In this document: in pieces, positions 23,866 through 32,400 of the stretch
How the letters are laid out: every line of letters begins with the position of its first letter
How positions within the stretch are numbered: the first letter of the stretch is position 1
Origin: Deltaproteobacteria bacterium
GTDB taxonomy: Bacteria > Myxococcota_A > Polyangia > Haliangiales > SHYZ01
Length of the DNA: 39,844 nt
NCBI GenBank assembly: GCA_016210055.1
Contig: JACQUZ010000067.1
Span: 1 to 39,844, forward strand
Direction of reading: 5' to 3'
Made by a program: the position numbers and the translations under genes
The notes under the pieces: model-generated
What the model was told of the DNA's origin: nothing
Database searches by the model: none
Seen by the model: only the letters and a program-made list of their open reading frames with translations

Positions 23866-25241
23866 CACAACCTCTCCACGAGGACCTGCAGGAGTGAGTC
23901 GACCGTCTGGACGAACTTCGCTGCGGCCTCCGCTGCAGCCCGGAAATGGGACAGGCGCGACATCTCCTCTTGGATGGAAACGCCTGATAGCGAGTCACGG
24001 ACCTGGGCGAGGGCATCAACGCGGGCGTTCTCGACCTGCACGTCACGATCGTAGTTGGCACGCGCAAGGCCCACCGCGCCGATGATTCGGATGGCTTCAT
24101 CGACCGCCGTGCGAGTGCTGCTCGACGCGATGAGGGAGTTTCGCAGGGCCGCCATGGCCAGCGCGTTGGCGTTGTTTCCGCTCCCGGCGCCCGATCCTGC
24201 GGCCGCCACTGCGATGCGTCGTGGGTCGGCGAGGATTACGCTGTAGACGTTCATGTCGCTCGCGGACGTGACCGCGGCGCCAGCGCTGTTCGTGAAGAGC
24301 AGGCGCCCGCTCGTGCCGTCGAGGCCTTCCCCGGCGGAGTGCTGGGTATTGAGCGCGCTAGAGAAGTCCACCGCGAGCTGGTCCACATCTGTGGCCGCGG
24401 TGGCGGCGATGGTGTCGCGCACTCTGACCTCGCCGCCGATCTTGCCACCGACGCGCGTCGTGATGTCCTCGACGTGGGCGCCGTCGACGACGCGCACGCT
24501 GCGGAACGTGCCGCTTACGACCACGGCCTCTACTGTGGCCGCCCGCGCGCCGTCCACCACGACCACGCCGCCGCCGACGACGAACCGCAGCATCCCGTCA
24601 GGATCGATGCGCGCTTGGCCGCCGATGAGCTCCGAGAGCTTTTTGGCTGCAAGGTCGCGCTTGTCGGCGAGGACGGGATCGTTGCGGTTGATGACCATCT
24701 CCTTGTTGAGGGAAGCGATCTCGGCGGCGAGCTTGTTCGCCTGGCCCGACATGTCATAGATGCGGCCGTCTGCGTCGGTGCGGACCCCTTGGATCTCGCT
24801 GGCTACCCGGCGGAAGATCCTGGCGACCTGGTCGGCTTGGTTCACGACCGACTGTCGTCGCGCCAGGTCCAGGGGCGAGCTGATGAGCTCTGACACGCCG
24901 GCGAAGAACGCGCCCATGGCGTCAATGAGGTCGTGGCTCGTCGCGCCGCCGATGGCGTCCTCGAGAGACGAGAGGGAGGATGATGCGGAGAGCGCGAGCC
25001 CTCTATCCCCCATGGCCAGCTGTTCCCGGCGCGCGAGGAGGAGGTCTTCGGTGCGATAAGGGCCAATGACGCGCACGCCGCCTAGGTTTGGTGCACCGGG
25101 GAGGGAGGCGAGGTCGATCCGCTCGCGCTGGTACCCCTCCGTGTTGACGTTGGCGATGTTCTTGCCCGTGGTCGCGATCCCCGCGTTCTGGGCGAGCACC
25201 GCATTTCCGCCCAAGACGAGCAGGCTGGAGATATTGGCCAT
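23865..25241 (-). CDS. flgK: FlgK, hook-filament junction protein
   Basis: A 458-aa junction protein (HAP1). The N-terminal rod/hook signature NAGIATTGKNIANVNTEGYQRE is complete, DPVLADKRDLAAKKLSELIGG lies near 185, FSSALNTQHSAGEG near 290, and the C-terminus has GVSIQEEMSRLSHFRAAAEA. It is shorter than the enteric FlgK, mostly in the variable centre. Overlaps of one base with flgN upstream and flgL downstream place it in the flgM-N-K-L run. Confidence 0.95.
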   Translation of the reverse strand: MANISSLLVLGGNAVLAQNAGIATTGKNIANVNTEGYQRERIDLASLPGAPNLGGVRVIGPYRTEDLLLARREQLAMGDRGLALSASSSLSSLEDAIGGATSHDLIDAMGAFFAGVSELISSPLDLARRQSVVNQADQVARIFRRVASEIQGVRTDADGRIYDMSGQANKLAAEIASLNKEMVINRNDPVLADKRDLAAKKLSELIGGQARIDPDGMLRFVVGGGVVVVDGARAATVEAVVVSGTFRSVRVVDGAHVEDITTRVGGKIGGEVRVRDTIAATAATDVDQLAVDFSSALNTQHSAGEGLDGTSGRLLFTNSAGAAVTSASDMNVYSVILADPRRIAVAAAGSGAGSGNNANALAMAALRNSLIASSSTRTAVDEAIRIIGAVGLARANYDRDVQVENARVDALAQVRDSLSGVSIQEEMSRLSHFRAAAEAAAKFVQTVDSLLQVLVERL

Positions 25242-25630
25242 CAGGCACTCCTCACGCCGAAGTGAGTCGTCGCGCCCGGGGAATAGGACCGCCGGGCGCG
25301 ACGATCGTAGGTCGCGGGCTTGTCGACAATGCCAAGCGCTTCAGACATCACGGATTGCACGTCGTCGAGAAGCGCTGCGTTCGCCAGGGCAAGCTCGCGT
25401 GCCTTCTGGGAGCGAGAGGCGAGCAGTCCGCGGAGTGGGTGGTCCTTGGGGAGTGGGCCTGCGTCAGCCTTGGAAAGGCTCGCGACGATCTCCTCTTTCC
25501 GCGCTGCCGCCGCGCTCACTCCGTTGGCGTCGATGGCGACGATGGCGGCTCGTTCGAGATGAAGGACGTCCACGAGCTCGGCGAGCAACGCCGCCACGTG
25601 CTCCGCGCGCCGGTCTCGTGGCGAGGTCAC
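25241..25630 (-). CDS. flgN: FlgN-like export chaperone (GTG start)
   Basis: A 129-aa helical protein between flgM and flgK, the usual place of flgN. HVAALLAELVDVLHLERAAI near residue 11 and ARKEEIVASLSKA near 43 match the FlgN helical pattern with its leading Leu/Glu heptads. FlgN is the cytosolic chaperone for FlgK and FlgL, which are the next two genes. The start is a GTG overlapping the flgM stop (GTGA). Sequence similarity is modest, so position carries much of the call. Confidence 0.82.
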   Translation of the reverse strand: MTSPRDRRAEHVAALLAELVDVLHLERAAIVAIDANGVSAAAARKEEIVASLSKADAGPLPKDHPLRGLLASRSQKARELALANAALLDDVQSVMSEALGIVDKPATYDRRARRSYSPGATTHFGVRSA

Positions 25631-25935
25631 TTGTGGCGCCTCCCGCGCCTGATTTCTTCGGAGAGCATCTTTCCGGCGAGGCGCTCGAAGTCGACCTTGT
25701 AGTCGCCGGAACGGATGCGGTCCAAGATCTCGTTCACCCGCGCCTGGTCTGGAGTGTTGGGAGCCTGGCTGGCCTGGAACACGGCAGAGGCGGCTGTTCC
25801 GAGCTTGATTAGAACGCCGGCTTCCGGCGGCGCTCCGGCAGGCTTGGCATTGTCACCTGCGCGAGCCGTGGACGCGGGTTCCTCGTTCTTCGCGGTTCGG
25901 GTGACTCCTCGATGATCAAAATCGCCGATGCGCAT
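25627..25935 (-). CDS. flgM: FlgM, anti-sigma-28 factor
   Basis: A 102-aa protein whose C-terminal half has the FlgM sigma-binding pattern (ARVNEILDRIRSGDYKVD near 65-82, then FERLAGKMLSEE). The N-terminal half is disordered-looking and rich in Ala, Pro and Gly, as usual. It binds FliA and keeps it inactive until it is exported through the completed hook. FliA is encoded at 30491-31303, and four FliA-type promoters lie at the flagellin end of the window, so the whole switch is present. Confidence 0.92.
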   Translation of the reverse strand: MRIGDFDHRGVTRTAKNEEPASTARAGDNAKPAGAPPEAGVLIKLGTAASAVFQASQAPNTPDQARVNEILDRIRSGDYKVDFERLAGKMLSEEIRRGRRHK

Positions 25936-26366
25936 CAGCGTCCTCCAGTAAGCTTGGTTTCGACCGCCTTTGAGGAACCTTGAGCGGTTTCTTCAAGAAG
26001 AAGTGATTTCTCCGATTCGCGTGGGAATTCCGTGGCTTGGGCGGTGTAGGCGCGCACTGCGGCGCCCACTTGTGGGCTTCGGGCCTCGGCTTTTCGGTTG
26101 AGCTGCTCTTCGATCGCGGACGCAAGCCCGATTCCGCCTGCTTGGGCCATGATGTCTGCCATGGCCTCATCGAGCATGGAGCGGAACATGCTGCCGGCCT
26201 GCCCGCCGCTCAGAAAACCTCCGTCAGTTCCTTTCCTCATTTCGGCCAACATGTGCCGAAGGAAAAGGGCCTCCATGCCGACCGCTGCTTCTTCCGTCGC
26301 CGCCTCCCGGTCCTCGGGCACGCGGGTGGTGACGAGGTCGCTCAATGTCTCCAAGCGGATGCTCAT
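25935..26366 (-). CDS. flgJ: FlgJ-type rod-binding protein without muramidase domain
   Basis: A 143-aa protein corresponding to the N-terminal rod-capping domain of FlgJ. GMEALFLRHMLAEMRKG near 30 and SMFRSMLDEAMADIMAQAGGIGLA near 58 are the core. The peptidoglycan hydrolase domain of enteric FlgJ is absent, so another enzyme must open the wall. The last 45 residues are a poorly conserved tail. It overlaps flgI by four bases and flgM by one. Confidence 0.9.
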   Translation of the reverse strand: MSIRLETLSDLVTTRVPEDREAATEEAAVGMEALFLRHMLAEMRKGTDGGFLSGGQAGSMFRSMLDEAMADIMAQAGGIGLASAIEEQLNRKAEARSPQVGAAVRAYTAQATEFPRESEKSLLLEETAQGSSKAVETKLTGGR

Positions 26367-27463
26367 AGCAGCACCAGCTCGGCGCGCAGGGCACCGGAGT
26401 GGGACAGGGCCTGGAAGATGGCCACGAGGTCGCGCGGCTTGACTCCCAGGGCGTTCAGGGCGTTGGCCACGTCACCAGCCGTGGACGCGCCGGCGACGAA
26501 GACCAGGCGTCCATCCTGCTCTTCCACCTCGAGGTCGGACTTCTGGGTCACGATGGTCTTCCCCTTGGCAAAAGCGCGCGGCTGTGAGGGCGCCTGCTCT
26601 TCGGTGACCCGCACGGTGATGCTGCCGTGTGCGATGGTCGCCGCGCCCAGCCGCACCTTCTGGCCGACCACAATGGTGCCCGTCCGCTCGTCAATCACGA
26701 TGCGGGCCACCGCGTCAGGCACGACGTCGATGGACTCGATCACCGACAGGAGCTTCACGACGTAGCCGTTCCACTCCTTGGGGACCTGGAGCTCGACAGC
26801 TCCAGGATCACGGACCGTGGCGGCTTCCTCACCGAGGGACTCGTTGATGGCGTCAACGATGCGACTCGCGGTCGTAAAGTCAGGAGAGCGAAGGAAAAGG
26901 GAGATCTTCCCCTTGCTCGCGAGCGCTCCCGGCGCGTCTTTTTCGATGCGCGCGCCGTTGGGGATGCGGCCGACGGTGGGGTGATTCTTGACCACGCTCG
27001 AGCCGGTCTTCCCTTCGACCGCGAAGCCGCCCAGGGAAATCGCCCCTTGGGCCAAGGCGTAGGTCCCCATGTCGGGCCCCTTGAGCGGCGTGAGGAGGAG
27101 CGTGCCTCCAGAGAGGCTTCGGGCCGTCCCCGTTGATGAAATGAGGACGTCGAGGGAGCTGCCGGCGCGTGCAAAGGGGGGAAGGGTGGCGGTCACCATC
27201 ACGGAGGCTACGTTCTTCGCCTTGAGCTGCTTGAGCTGGGCGGCGTCGAGGCTCATGCCGAGCCTCTTCATGAGGCCAGCGAGCGCGCGCCTGGTGACCG
27301 GGGAGCTGGCGTCGTCGCCGGTGCCGTTCAACCCCACGACGAGCCCGATGCCGACGAGCGAGTTGGGGCGCACGCCGTCGATTTCGACGAGCTCCTTGAT
27401 GCGCTCCGCCCGGGCGGTGGCGGAAAAGAGCGTCAGCGAAAATAGAAGTAGCGCGAGGCGCAT
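26363..27463 (-). CDS. flgI: FlgI, periplasmic P-ring protein
   Basis: A 366-aa P-ring subunit with a cleavable signal peptide (hydrophobic LALLLFSLTLFSATARA). RIKELVEIDGVRPNSLVGIG follows directly and is diagnostic, as are GLVVGLNGTGDD, KNVASVMVTATLPPFARAG and the C-terminal NALGVKPRDLVAIFQAL. Length is normal. It forms the P ring around the rod in the peptidoglycan, with FlgA as chaperone. Presence of FlgI and FlgH shows a Gram-negative envelope. Confidence 0.97.
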   Translation of the reverse strand: MRLALLLFSLTLFSATARAERIKELVEIDGVRPNSLVGIGLVVGLNGTGDDASSPVTRRALAGLMKRLGMSLDAAQLKQLKAKNVASVMVTATLPPFARAGSSLDVLISSTGTARSLSGGTLLLTPLKGPDMGTYALAQGAISLGGFAVEGKTGSSVVKNHPTVGRIPNGARIEKDAPGALASKGKISLFLRSPDFTTASRIVDAINESLGEEAATVRDPGAVELQVPKEWNGYVVKLLSVIESIDVVPDAVARIVIDERTGTIVVGQKVRLGAATIAHGSITVRVTEEQAPSQPRAFAKGKTIVTQKSDLEVEEQDGRLVFVAGASTAGDVANALNALGVKPRDLVAIFQALSHSGALRAELVLL

Positions 27464-27472
27464 GGTCGGCTC

Positions 27473-28153
27473 CTAGAACGGCCAGATCTTGTTGAACAGC
27501 CTGCTCAACCAGCCCTGGCGTTGGGTGTCGGACATCGTTCCCTTGCCGAAATACTCAATTTCGGCTTCGGCCACCCTCGACGACAACACCACGTTGTCGG
27601 AGTCGATGTCCCTGGCCCGGACGATCCCGCTGATGTACAGGTGGTGTTCCTCCTCGTTGACCAGGATGACTTTTTGCCCCTCTACATAGAGGTCGCCGTT
27701 GGGCAGGAGGCGCCTCACGCGCACGGGGAGCGTGGCCTGCAATCGCCCGCCGCGCTCGATCTTCCCCTGGGAGTCAAAGCTGTTCTGCGACGTGGCGCCC
27801 AAGAGCGCTCCTGGGGAGACCCCCTGTGGGAGGGACGAGAGCAGCCCAAAGGAGTTCTGGATCCCCGCCGCGGTGCTGGACTTGCGATCCATCTTGGTCG
27901 ACGCGTCGCGGGTGGCCGACTCGAACTCATCGATGCGGATGACCACGATGTCCCCGACGCGGGTCGCCCGATCGTCCTCGAAGAGTCCGAGCTCGCCCTC
28001 GCGGTAGATCGAGGCGCTCGACGCCTGTGGCGTGGCCGGGTAATCGTCGGGCTGGAACCTGCGCTTCTTGTGCTGGTAGGGGGCGATGTGGCCGCCGCAG
28101 CTCGCCAGGACGGGCGCAAGTACGAACAGCGTGACCACGCCAAGCCTCCTCAT
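27473..28153 (-). CDS. flgH: FlgH, L-ring lipoprotein
   Basis: A 226-aa outer-membrane L-ring subunit. The N-terminus has a lipoprotein signal with lipobox ending LAS-Cys19. Family segments ATRVGDIVVIRIDEFESATRD, then GRLQATLPVRVRRLLPNGDLY and VNEEEHHLYISGIVRARDID, follow. I chose the ATG at 28153 because it overlaps the flgA stop (ATGA) and puts the lipobox at the correct distance; longer in-frame starts would bury the signal. The mature protein makes the L ring in the outer membrane. Confidence 0.96.
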   Translation of the reverse strand: MRRLGVVTLFVLAPVLASCGGHIAPYQHKKRRFQPDDYPATPQASSASIYREGELGLFEDDRATRVGDIVVIRIDEFESATRDASTKMDRKSSTAAGIQNSFGLLSSLPQGVSPGALLGATSQNSFDSQGKIERGGRLQATLPVRVRRLLPNGDLYVEGQKVILVNEEEHHLYISGIVRARDIDSDNVVLSSRVAEAEIEYFGKGTMSDTQRQGWLSRLFNKIWPF

Positions 28154-28860
28154 TTTCTTCCCCCGCCAATCTCGACCGTCTCGTGGTCCACCATGCTCCC
28201 CGTGACCACACGGCCGGTATCCAGGCGAACCCGTACCGGATCGCCAAGCCTGGCGTCGTCCTCGAGCGCCCCACCGCTCATGACCTCGATGGCGCCGCGC
28301 CTGACCACCGCGGTCACGCGGCTTCCCCTTGCCACGGGCGGAAGCGGCGCCAAGTCGCCCATGCAAATGACGTCACCCTTGTCGACACTCCGCACCAGCG
28401 TGGCGCCCCGAACGTGCCCGATCCGTGCCGCACGCAGGCGGCCAACGTCCATCCACGTGAGCTCGAAATCCACTTCGTCGATCTGCTCGCCCGGGAGCAA
28501 GTCGCGCTTCGCGCGCGCAACCACGCGCAATTCCGCCAAGTCCACGCGCGCAAAGCTCCGTTCCACTCGATCGTCCTGCACGAATGCCACTCTCACGGTC
28601 TGCGCTCCTACTGCTGGCGGCCGCTTCCACTCGACCACCACGCTCACCTGGCCTTGCAATTTCGGCACCCACGCCACCTGCACCCGCTTGAGCACCATCG
28701 TCTCGGGGATGTCCCGCGCGACGCTCTCCCGAACCCGCTCTGCGAGGGAGGGCCCGAGGAACCCTGGCACCGCGCCCACGATGCCGGCAAAGCTCGTCGC
28801 CTCGGCCGGAGCTGGAAGCGCGACCGCCAAGACGAGCGCACATGCCCCCACCCGAGTCAC
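28150..28860 (-). CDS. flgA: FlgA, P-ring assembly chaperone (GTG start)
   Basis: A 236-aa periplasmic protein with a signal peptide (hydrophobic ACALVLAVALPAPAEA). The C-terminal half has the SAF/beta-clip region of FlgA: AKRDLLPGEQIDEVDFE, GATLVRSVDKGDVI, and GDPVRVRLDTGRVVTGSM near the end. FlgA helps FlgI form the P ring. The start is a GTG at 28860, three bases after the flgG stop, with GAGG six bases upstream. Order flgG-flgA-flgH-flgI is common in this type of cluster. Confidence 0.92.
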   Translation of the reverse strand: MTRVGACALVLAVALPAPAEATSFAGIVGAVPGFLGPSLAERVRESVARDIPETMVLKRVQVAWVPKLQGQVSVVVEWKRPPAVGAQTVRVAFVQDDRVERSFARVDLAELRVVARAKRDLLPGEQIDEVDFELTWMDVGRLRAARIGHVRGATLVRSVDKGDVICMGDLAPLPPVARGSRVTAVVRRGAIEVMSGGALEDDARLGDPVRVRLDTGRVVTGSMVDHETVEIGGGRK

Positions 28861-28863
28861 CTT

Positions 28864-29649
28864 CTACCTCAGCCTCGACGCGGCGTTGAGCATTTCGTCC
28901 ACCGTCTGGATGACCTTGCTGTTCATCTCATAGGCCCGCTGGCCAGAGATCAGGTCGATCATCTCTTCCACCACGGACACGTTGGACACCTCCAGCGCTC
29001 CCTGCTGGAGCAAGCCGATTCCGCTTTCCCCTGGCTTGCCGGTGATGGCGGTTCCCGAAGCGGCGGTCTCTGAGTAGAGCCCACGGCCTTGCGCGAGGAG
29101 ACCTGCTGGGTTGGCGAAGGTCGCGAGCTCGATGGTGCCCACCTCGACCGGTGCCGTGTCCCCAGGGACCTGGGCGGTCACGGTTCCATCGACCGCGATC
29201 GTCACGCTCGTCGCGTCGGGCGGTATCGACACCTCGGAAGCGAGGGCAAAGCCGTCCGAGTTGACGAGCCTGCCTTCGGCGTTGAGGCGGAGCTGCCCGT
29301 CGCGCGTGTAGGCGAGAGAGCCGTCGGGCTTTGCCACGACGAGGAAGCCGTTCCCCTCGATGGCGACGTCGAGCGGGTTGCCGGTCTGCCGGAAGCTCCC
29401 TTGGCCGTGCATGCGCTGGGTGGACACGGTCCGTACCCCCATGCCCACTTGGAGGCCCGTCGGAGACTGCATTCCGCCGCCCGTCGCCGCGCCGGGCGCC
29501 TTGATGGTCTGGTACATGAGGTCTTGGAACTCGGCGCGCGCCTTCTTGAAGCCGACGGTGGAGCTGTTGGCGATGTTGTTCGCCGTGACGTCCAGCCTCT
29601 GCTGCTCGGCTTGCATGCCCGAGGCTGCTGTCGAGAGTGCTCGAATCAT
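28864..29649 (-). CDS. flgG: FlgG, distal rod protein
   Basis: A 261-aa rod protein of normal length. It begins MIRALSTAASGMQAEQQRLD with the axial-protein signature VTANNIANSSTVGFKKARA. DLMYQTIKAPG, VGMGVRTVSTQRMHGQG and NPLDVAIEGNGFLVV follow, and the C-terminus ends with EEMIDLISGQRAYEMNSKV. The start at 29649 has AGGAGA upstream and is required for the family N-terminus. It forms the distal rod inside the P and L rings. Confidence 0.97.
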   Translation of the reverse strand: MIRALSTAASGMQAEQQRLDVTANNIANSSTVGFKKARAEFQDLMYQTIKAPGAATGGGMQSPTGLQVGMGVRTVSTQRMHGQGSFRQTGNPLDVAIEGNGFLVVAKPDGSLAYTRDGQLRLNAEGRLVNSDGFALASEVSIPPDATSVTIAVDGTVTAQVPGDTAPVEVGTIELATFANPAGLLAQGRGLYSETAASGTAITGKPGESGIGLLQQGALEVSNVSVVEEMIDLISGQRAYEMNSKVIQTVDEMLNAASRLR

Positions 29650-29756
29650 GGTCGTCTCCTTTGTTGCTCCGCGGCTCGCTTTGGCTCGGGGCTCCACCTC
29701 GCTCGGCTGCGCCGCGCTCGAAGTCGCCTGTTTCCTCGCCGTCGCTCGCCGCTCCT
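29650..29756 (-). other. GAGC-rich spacer between flgF and flgG
   Basis: This 107-base spacer is the only sizeable gap in the fliN-to-flgL run, apart from any untranslated part of flhG. On the minus strand it repeats short words such as GAGC, GCGAGC and CCGAGC. It ends with AAAGGAGA, the flgG ribosome site. I see no promoter or terminator in it. Confidence 0.45.
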
Positions 29757-30494
29757 TTACTTGCCACCCAGCTCGCGAGCCGTTCGTGAATCGAGCTCTC
29801 GGTAGGTCTCGATCATCTTGAGCAGCGAGTCGTAGGTGCGGTTGATCTTGATCATGTCGATGACGCCCCGGGTGCCATTGACGTTCGACGACTCCAGCGC
29901 GCCCGAAAGCACTTCGACCTGGCTCTCCATGGGCGTTGCGCCTGGAATCGCAGCGTAGAGGGTGGCGCCCTCCCGCTGGAGCGCATCCTTGGCAAAGCGC
30001 ACGAGCTCGAGGGTCCCGAGCTCCTCGCCGTCGGCGAGCACGGTCCCGTCCGAGGACACCTGGATGGACTTGGTTCCCTCCGGGATCGTGATGTGGCCAC
30101 CGCCGGAGGTCCTGGCGGGGTTCCCGGCGGCGTCTGCGATGTCGCCGTTCTCGGACAGGCGGAAGTTGCCCGCACGGGTGTACCTGGGGCCTCGCGGCGT
30201 GTCGACGGCAAAGAACCCGTCACCGACAAGGGCGAGGTCGAGTGGGTTCTCGGTTTGCACGATGGTGCCCGGGCGTTGCGTCACGTCGACAACCTGTCCA
30301 AGGCCCACGAACGCCGTGTCGTCGGGGGGGCCTCCGGGCGCCGCCGCCTGGGCGCTCACCAGTGCCTGGCTGAACGACACGCGCGCGCCGCGGAAGCCGG
30401 TCGTCTCGACGTTGGCCACGTTGTTCGCGACGACCTCGATGGCGTTCCCTTGGGCGATGGCCCCGGAGAGGGCGATGTAGATGCCGTTGCTCAT
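29757..30494 (-). CDS. flgF: FlgF, proximal rod protein
   Basis: A 245-aa rod protein starting MSNGIYIALSGAIAQ with the axial signature VVANNVANVETTGFRGAR. FVGLGQVVDVTQRPG, NPLDLALVGDGFFAVD and the C-terminal RGVIDMIKINRTYDSLLKMI are typical of FlgF. It overlaps fliA by four bases. FlgF forms the proximal rod next to FlgG, whose gene follows. FlgB, FlgC and FliE genes are not in the window. Confidence 0.96.
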   Translation of the reverse strand: MSNGIYIALSGAIAQGNAIEVVANNVANVETTGFRGARVSFSQALVSAQAAAPGGPPDDTAFVGLGQVVDVTQRPGTIVQTENPLDLALVGDGFFAVDTPRGPRYTRAGNFRLSENGDIADAAGNPARTSGGGHITIPEGTKSIQVSSDGTVLADGEELGTLELVRFAKDALQREGATLYAAIPGATPMESQVEVLSGALESSNVNGTRGVIDMIKINRTYDSLLKMIETYRELDSRTARELGGK

Positions 30495-31303
30495 TTTGTC
30501 TCCTTAGGGCCCGCCGTGACCCTTGTTGGGCGGCTGCGCGCTCCACTCCTGGGCTTGTCTGCGAGGGGCTCATCCTCATCGCCATTGTCCTGGCCGAGGA
30601 GCGCGCGCAGCCGAAGGATCGCCTTGCTGTGGATTTGGCAAATCCGCGACTCGGTGACCCCGAGGACCTGCGCGATCTCCGCGAACGTGAGCTCCTCGTC
30701 GTAGTAAAGCGCCATGACCAGCGCTTCCCGCTCGGGCAGGCTCTTCAGGCCGCGAACGAGCTCCTGCTTTAGTTGAGCGCGCTCGGTGATCATGAACGGA
30801 GACGAGAGGTGCTGGCGTCCGTGCGCCACGTCCGGATCGACTGCACCCGTGACGGTGCGCTCGTCCAGCTCTACGAGCGCGACGTGGGTGAGCCCCTCGA
30901 GATCGTCGCGGTATTCTTCGACCGAGACGCCGAGCTCCGCGGCGACCTCGTGATCCTCTGCGGCTCGTCCGAGCCTGCCCTCGAGTTGGTTCACCGTGTT
31001 CCCAATCTTGCGCGCGAGCACCCTTCGCCTGCGGGGAAGTGGGTCGCCACGGCGGAGCTCGTCGAGGACTGCCCCTTGCACCCTGGGGGCCGCGAAGGCC
31101 TCGAAGGGCTCACCTCGGGACGAGTCGTATCGATCGGCCGCCTCGGCCAACCCGAGCATGGCTGCTGCGACGACCTCGTCGACAGTAATGGAAGGCGGCA
31201 ACCGCCTGGCCATGCGGCATGCGATGCGTCGAGCCATGTCGACATGGCGAAGGATTAGGGTGTCGCGCTCGCTCGTCGCGGCTTGGCGGGCGTAGGCCTT
31301 CAT
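30491..31303 (-). CDS. fliA: FliA, flagellar sigma-28 factor
   Basis: A 270-aa sigma-70-family factor of the FliA/WhiG group. Region 2 includes RHVDMARRIACRMARRLP and AAMLGLAEAADRYDSSRG, with APRVQGAVLDELRRGDPLPR after it. Region 4 has LPEREALVMALYYDEELTF and the helix-turn-helix EIAQVLGVTESRICQIHSKA. The ATG at 31303 has a strong GGAGGAGAGGAG leader and overlaps the flhG stop. It should drive the four promoters with 11-base spacers found here and be inhibited by FlgM. A basic tail of about 25 residues follows region 4. Confidence 0.96.
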   Translation of the reverse strand: MKAYARQAATSERDTLILRHVDMARRIACRMARRLPPSITVDEVVAAAMLGLAEAADRYDSSRGEPFEAFAAPRVQGAVLDELRRGDPLPRRRRVLARKIGNTVNQLEGRLGRAAEDHEVAAELGVSVEEYRDDLEGLTHVALVELDERTVTGAVDPDVAHGRQHLSSPFMITERAQLKQELVRGLKSLPEREALVMALYYDEELTFAEIAQVLGVTESRICQIHSKAILRLRALLGQDNGDEDEPLADKPRSGARSRPTRVTAGPKETK

Positions 31304-32400
31304 TGCTCCTCTCCTCCGTCGGAACCGTTCTTTGGATCGCTCGGCACCAGGCGCAGGCCTCGCATTTCGAAGCCTGGCTTGGCCGTCTTGACCTGGAGCG
31401 CCTTTTTCCAAAAGAGGCGAATGGCACCCGCGCGATCGTCGCCCAGGCTATCCGAATCGAGGCGTCGCGCCACCTGCATGAGGGCGCGGCTCGCCGGGCT
31501 GTCAGGGGCCGAAAGGATCCAAGGGATGCCGGCGGTGCCGGCCATGCGTACCATGGGATCGAAGGGCACCGGGGGAAGCGGGTAGAGCGATACGTCGAGA
31601 AAGCGCGCGGCGAGCATGGTGACCCGTTGCACGACTCCAGTGGCCTCGGCCTGCGACCTAACCCCGTTCGGCAAGAGGTAGAGCCGCTTGACGTGATGCT
31701 CCTTGTTCAAGACCTTGACGCACGCATAGGCGTCAGCCAGCGACGTGGGATCGGGCGTGACGACTACGATGATGTCCGCGGCGGCCGCGGCGAAGCCGAT
31801 TGTGTTGGCATGGATGCCGGCGGCGCAGTCCACGACCAGCGTGTCGAAGCGATCGGCGAGGACGTCCACCGCGGAAAACAGCGACTGGCGCTCATTTTCG
31901 CCCATGTTGGCGAGCCGCGTGGAAGCGTTGCAGGCCGGGAGCAGGTGAATCCCGTGGGCCGGGACGAGCACCCTCTCAGCTCGCTCGCCGTCGAGGACGT
32001 CGAGCATGCTCTTGTCTGGAGCCACGCCGAGGAGGAGGTTCAAGTCGGCCATCCCCACGTCGGCGTCAAGGATAAGGACTTGCGACTTGCGCCCGAAGAG
32101 GACCGCCAGGTTCGCGGCGATGCTGCTCTTGCCGACTCCCCCCTTCCCACCGGTTACGGAGATGACGCGCGTGCGTCGCATGAAATCGGGCATGAGGCGG
32201 GCCTCCGACATTCTTCGCAGCGTGAGTGCTTGGTCTTTACACAGAGTCGCGTTGGAAGGTTTCCAACCCGACTCTGTGTAGTCTCTATCAGGGGGGGACG
32301 TTCCCGTCCCCCCTCCTCGGGCAAAGCCCTCGGAGCCTCCCCCCAGCCGCGCGCTCCCCGCGCAGTCCAAGTACCTATCGATGCGACGTTGTTTCGTCAT
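31300..32400 (-). CDS. flhG: FlhG (MinD-like ATPase) with unusual 5' region
   Basis: A MinD/ParA-type ATPase that controls flagellar number with FlhF. The deviant Walker A KGGVGKS is at residues 86-92 when counted from 32400, followed by LILDADVGMADLN and VVDCAAG. The FlhG N-terminal activation motif DQAxxLR appears as DQALTLRRM at 56-64, so the gene must start upstream of the ATG at 32211. The ATG at 32400 overlaps the flhF stop as ATGA, the junction type used throughout the operon. That start places a 43-base inverted repeat and a second hairpin (32238-32313) inside the coding region, giving an odd 55-residue Gly/Arg-rich leader. A non-ATG start near 32250 is an alternative. Confidence 0.88.
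   Translation of the reverse strand: MTKQRRIDRYLDCAGSARLGGGSEGFARGGGTGTSPPDRDYTESGWKPSNATLCKDQALTLRRMSEARLMPDFMRRTRVISVTGGKGGVGKSSIAANLAVLFGRKSQVLILDADVGMADLNLLLGVAPDKSMLDVLDGERAERVLVPAHGIHLLPACNASTRLANMGENERQSLFSAVDVLADRFDTLVVDCAAGIHANTIGFAAAAADIIVVVTPDPTSLADAYACVKVLNKEHHVKRLYLLPNGVRSQAEATGVVQRVTMLAARFLDVSLYPLPPVPFDPMVRMAGTAGIPWILSAPDSPASRALMQVARRLDSDSLGDDRAGAIRLFWKKALQVKTAKPGFEMRGLRLVPSDPKNGSDGGEEQ
32238..32313 (-). repeat. paired hairpin element at the 5' end of flhG
   Basis: The first hairpin has 20-base arms at 32238-32257 and 32261-32280, matching at 19 of 20 positions around a 3-base loop. The second has 9-base perfect arms, GGGGGGACG (32292-32300) and CGTCCCCCC (32305-32313), around a tetraloop that reads GGAA on the transcribed strand, a GNRA-type loop. 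GC-rich smaller stems continue to about 32365. It looks like a REP-like or structured-RNA insertion between flhF and the conserved part of flhG. Confidence 0.7.
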
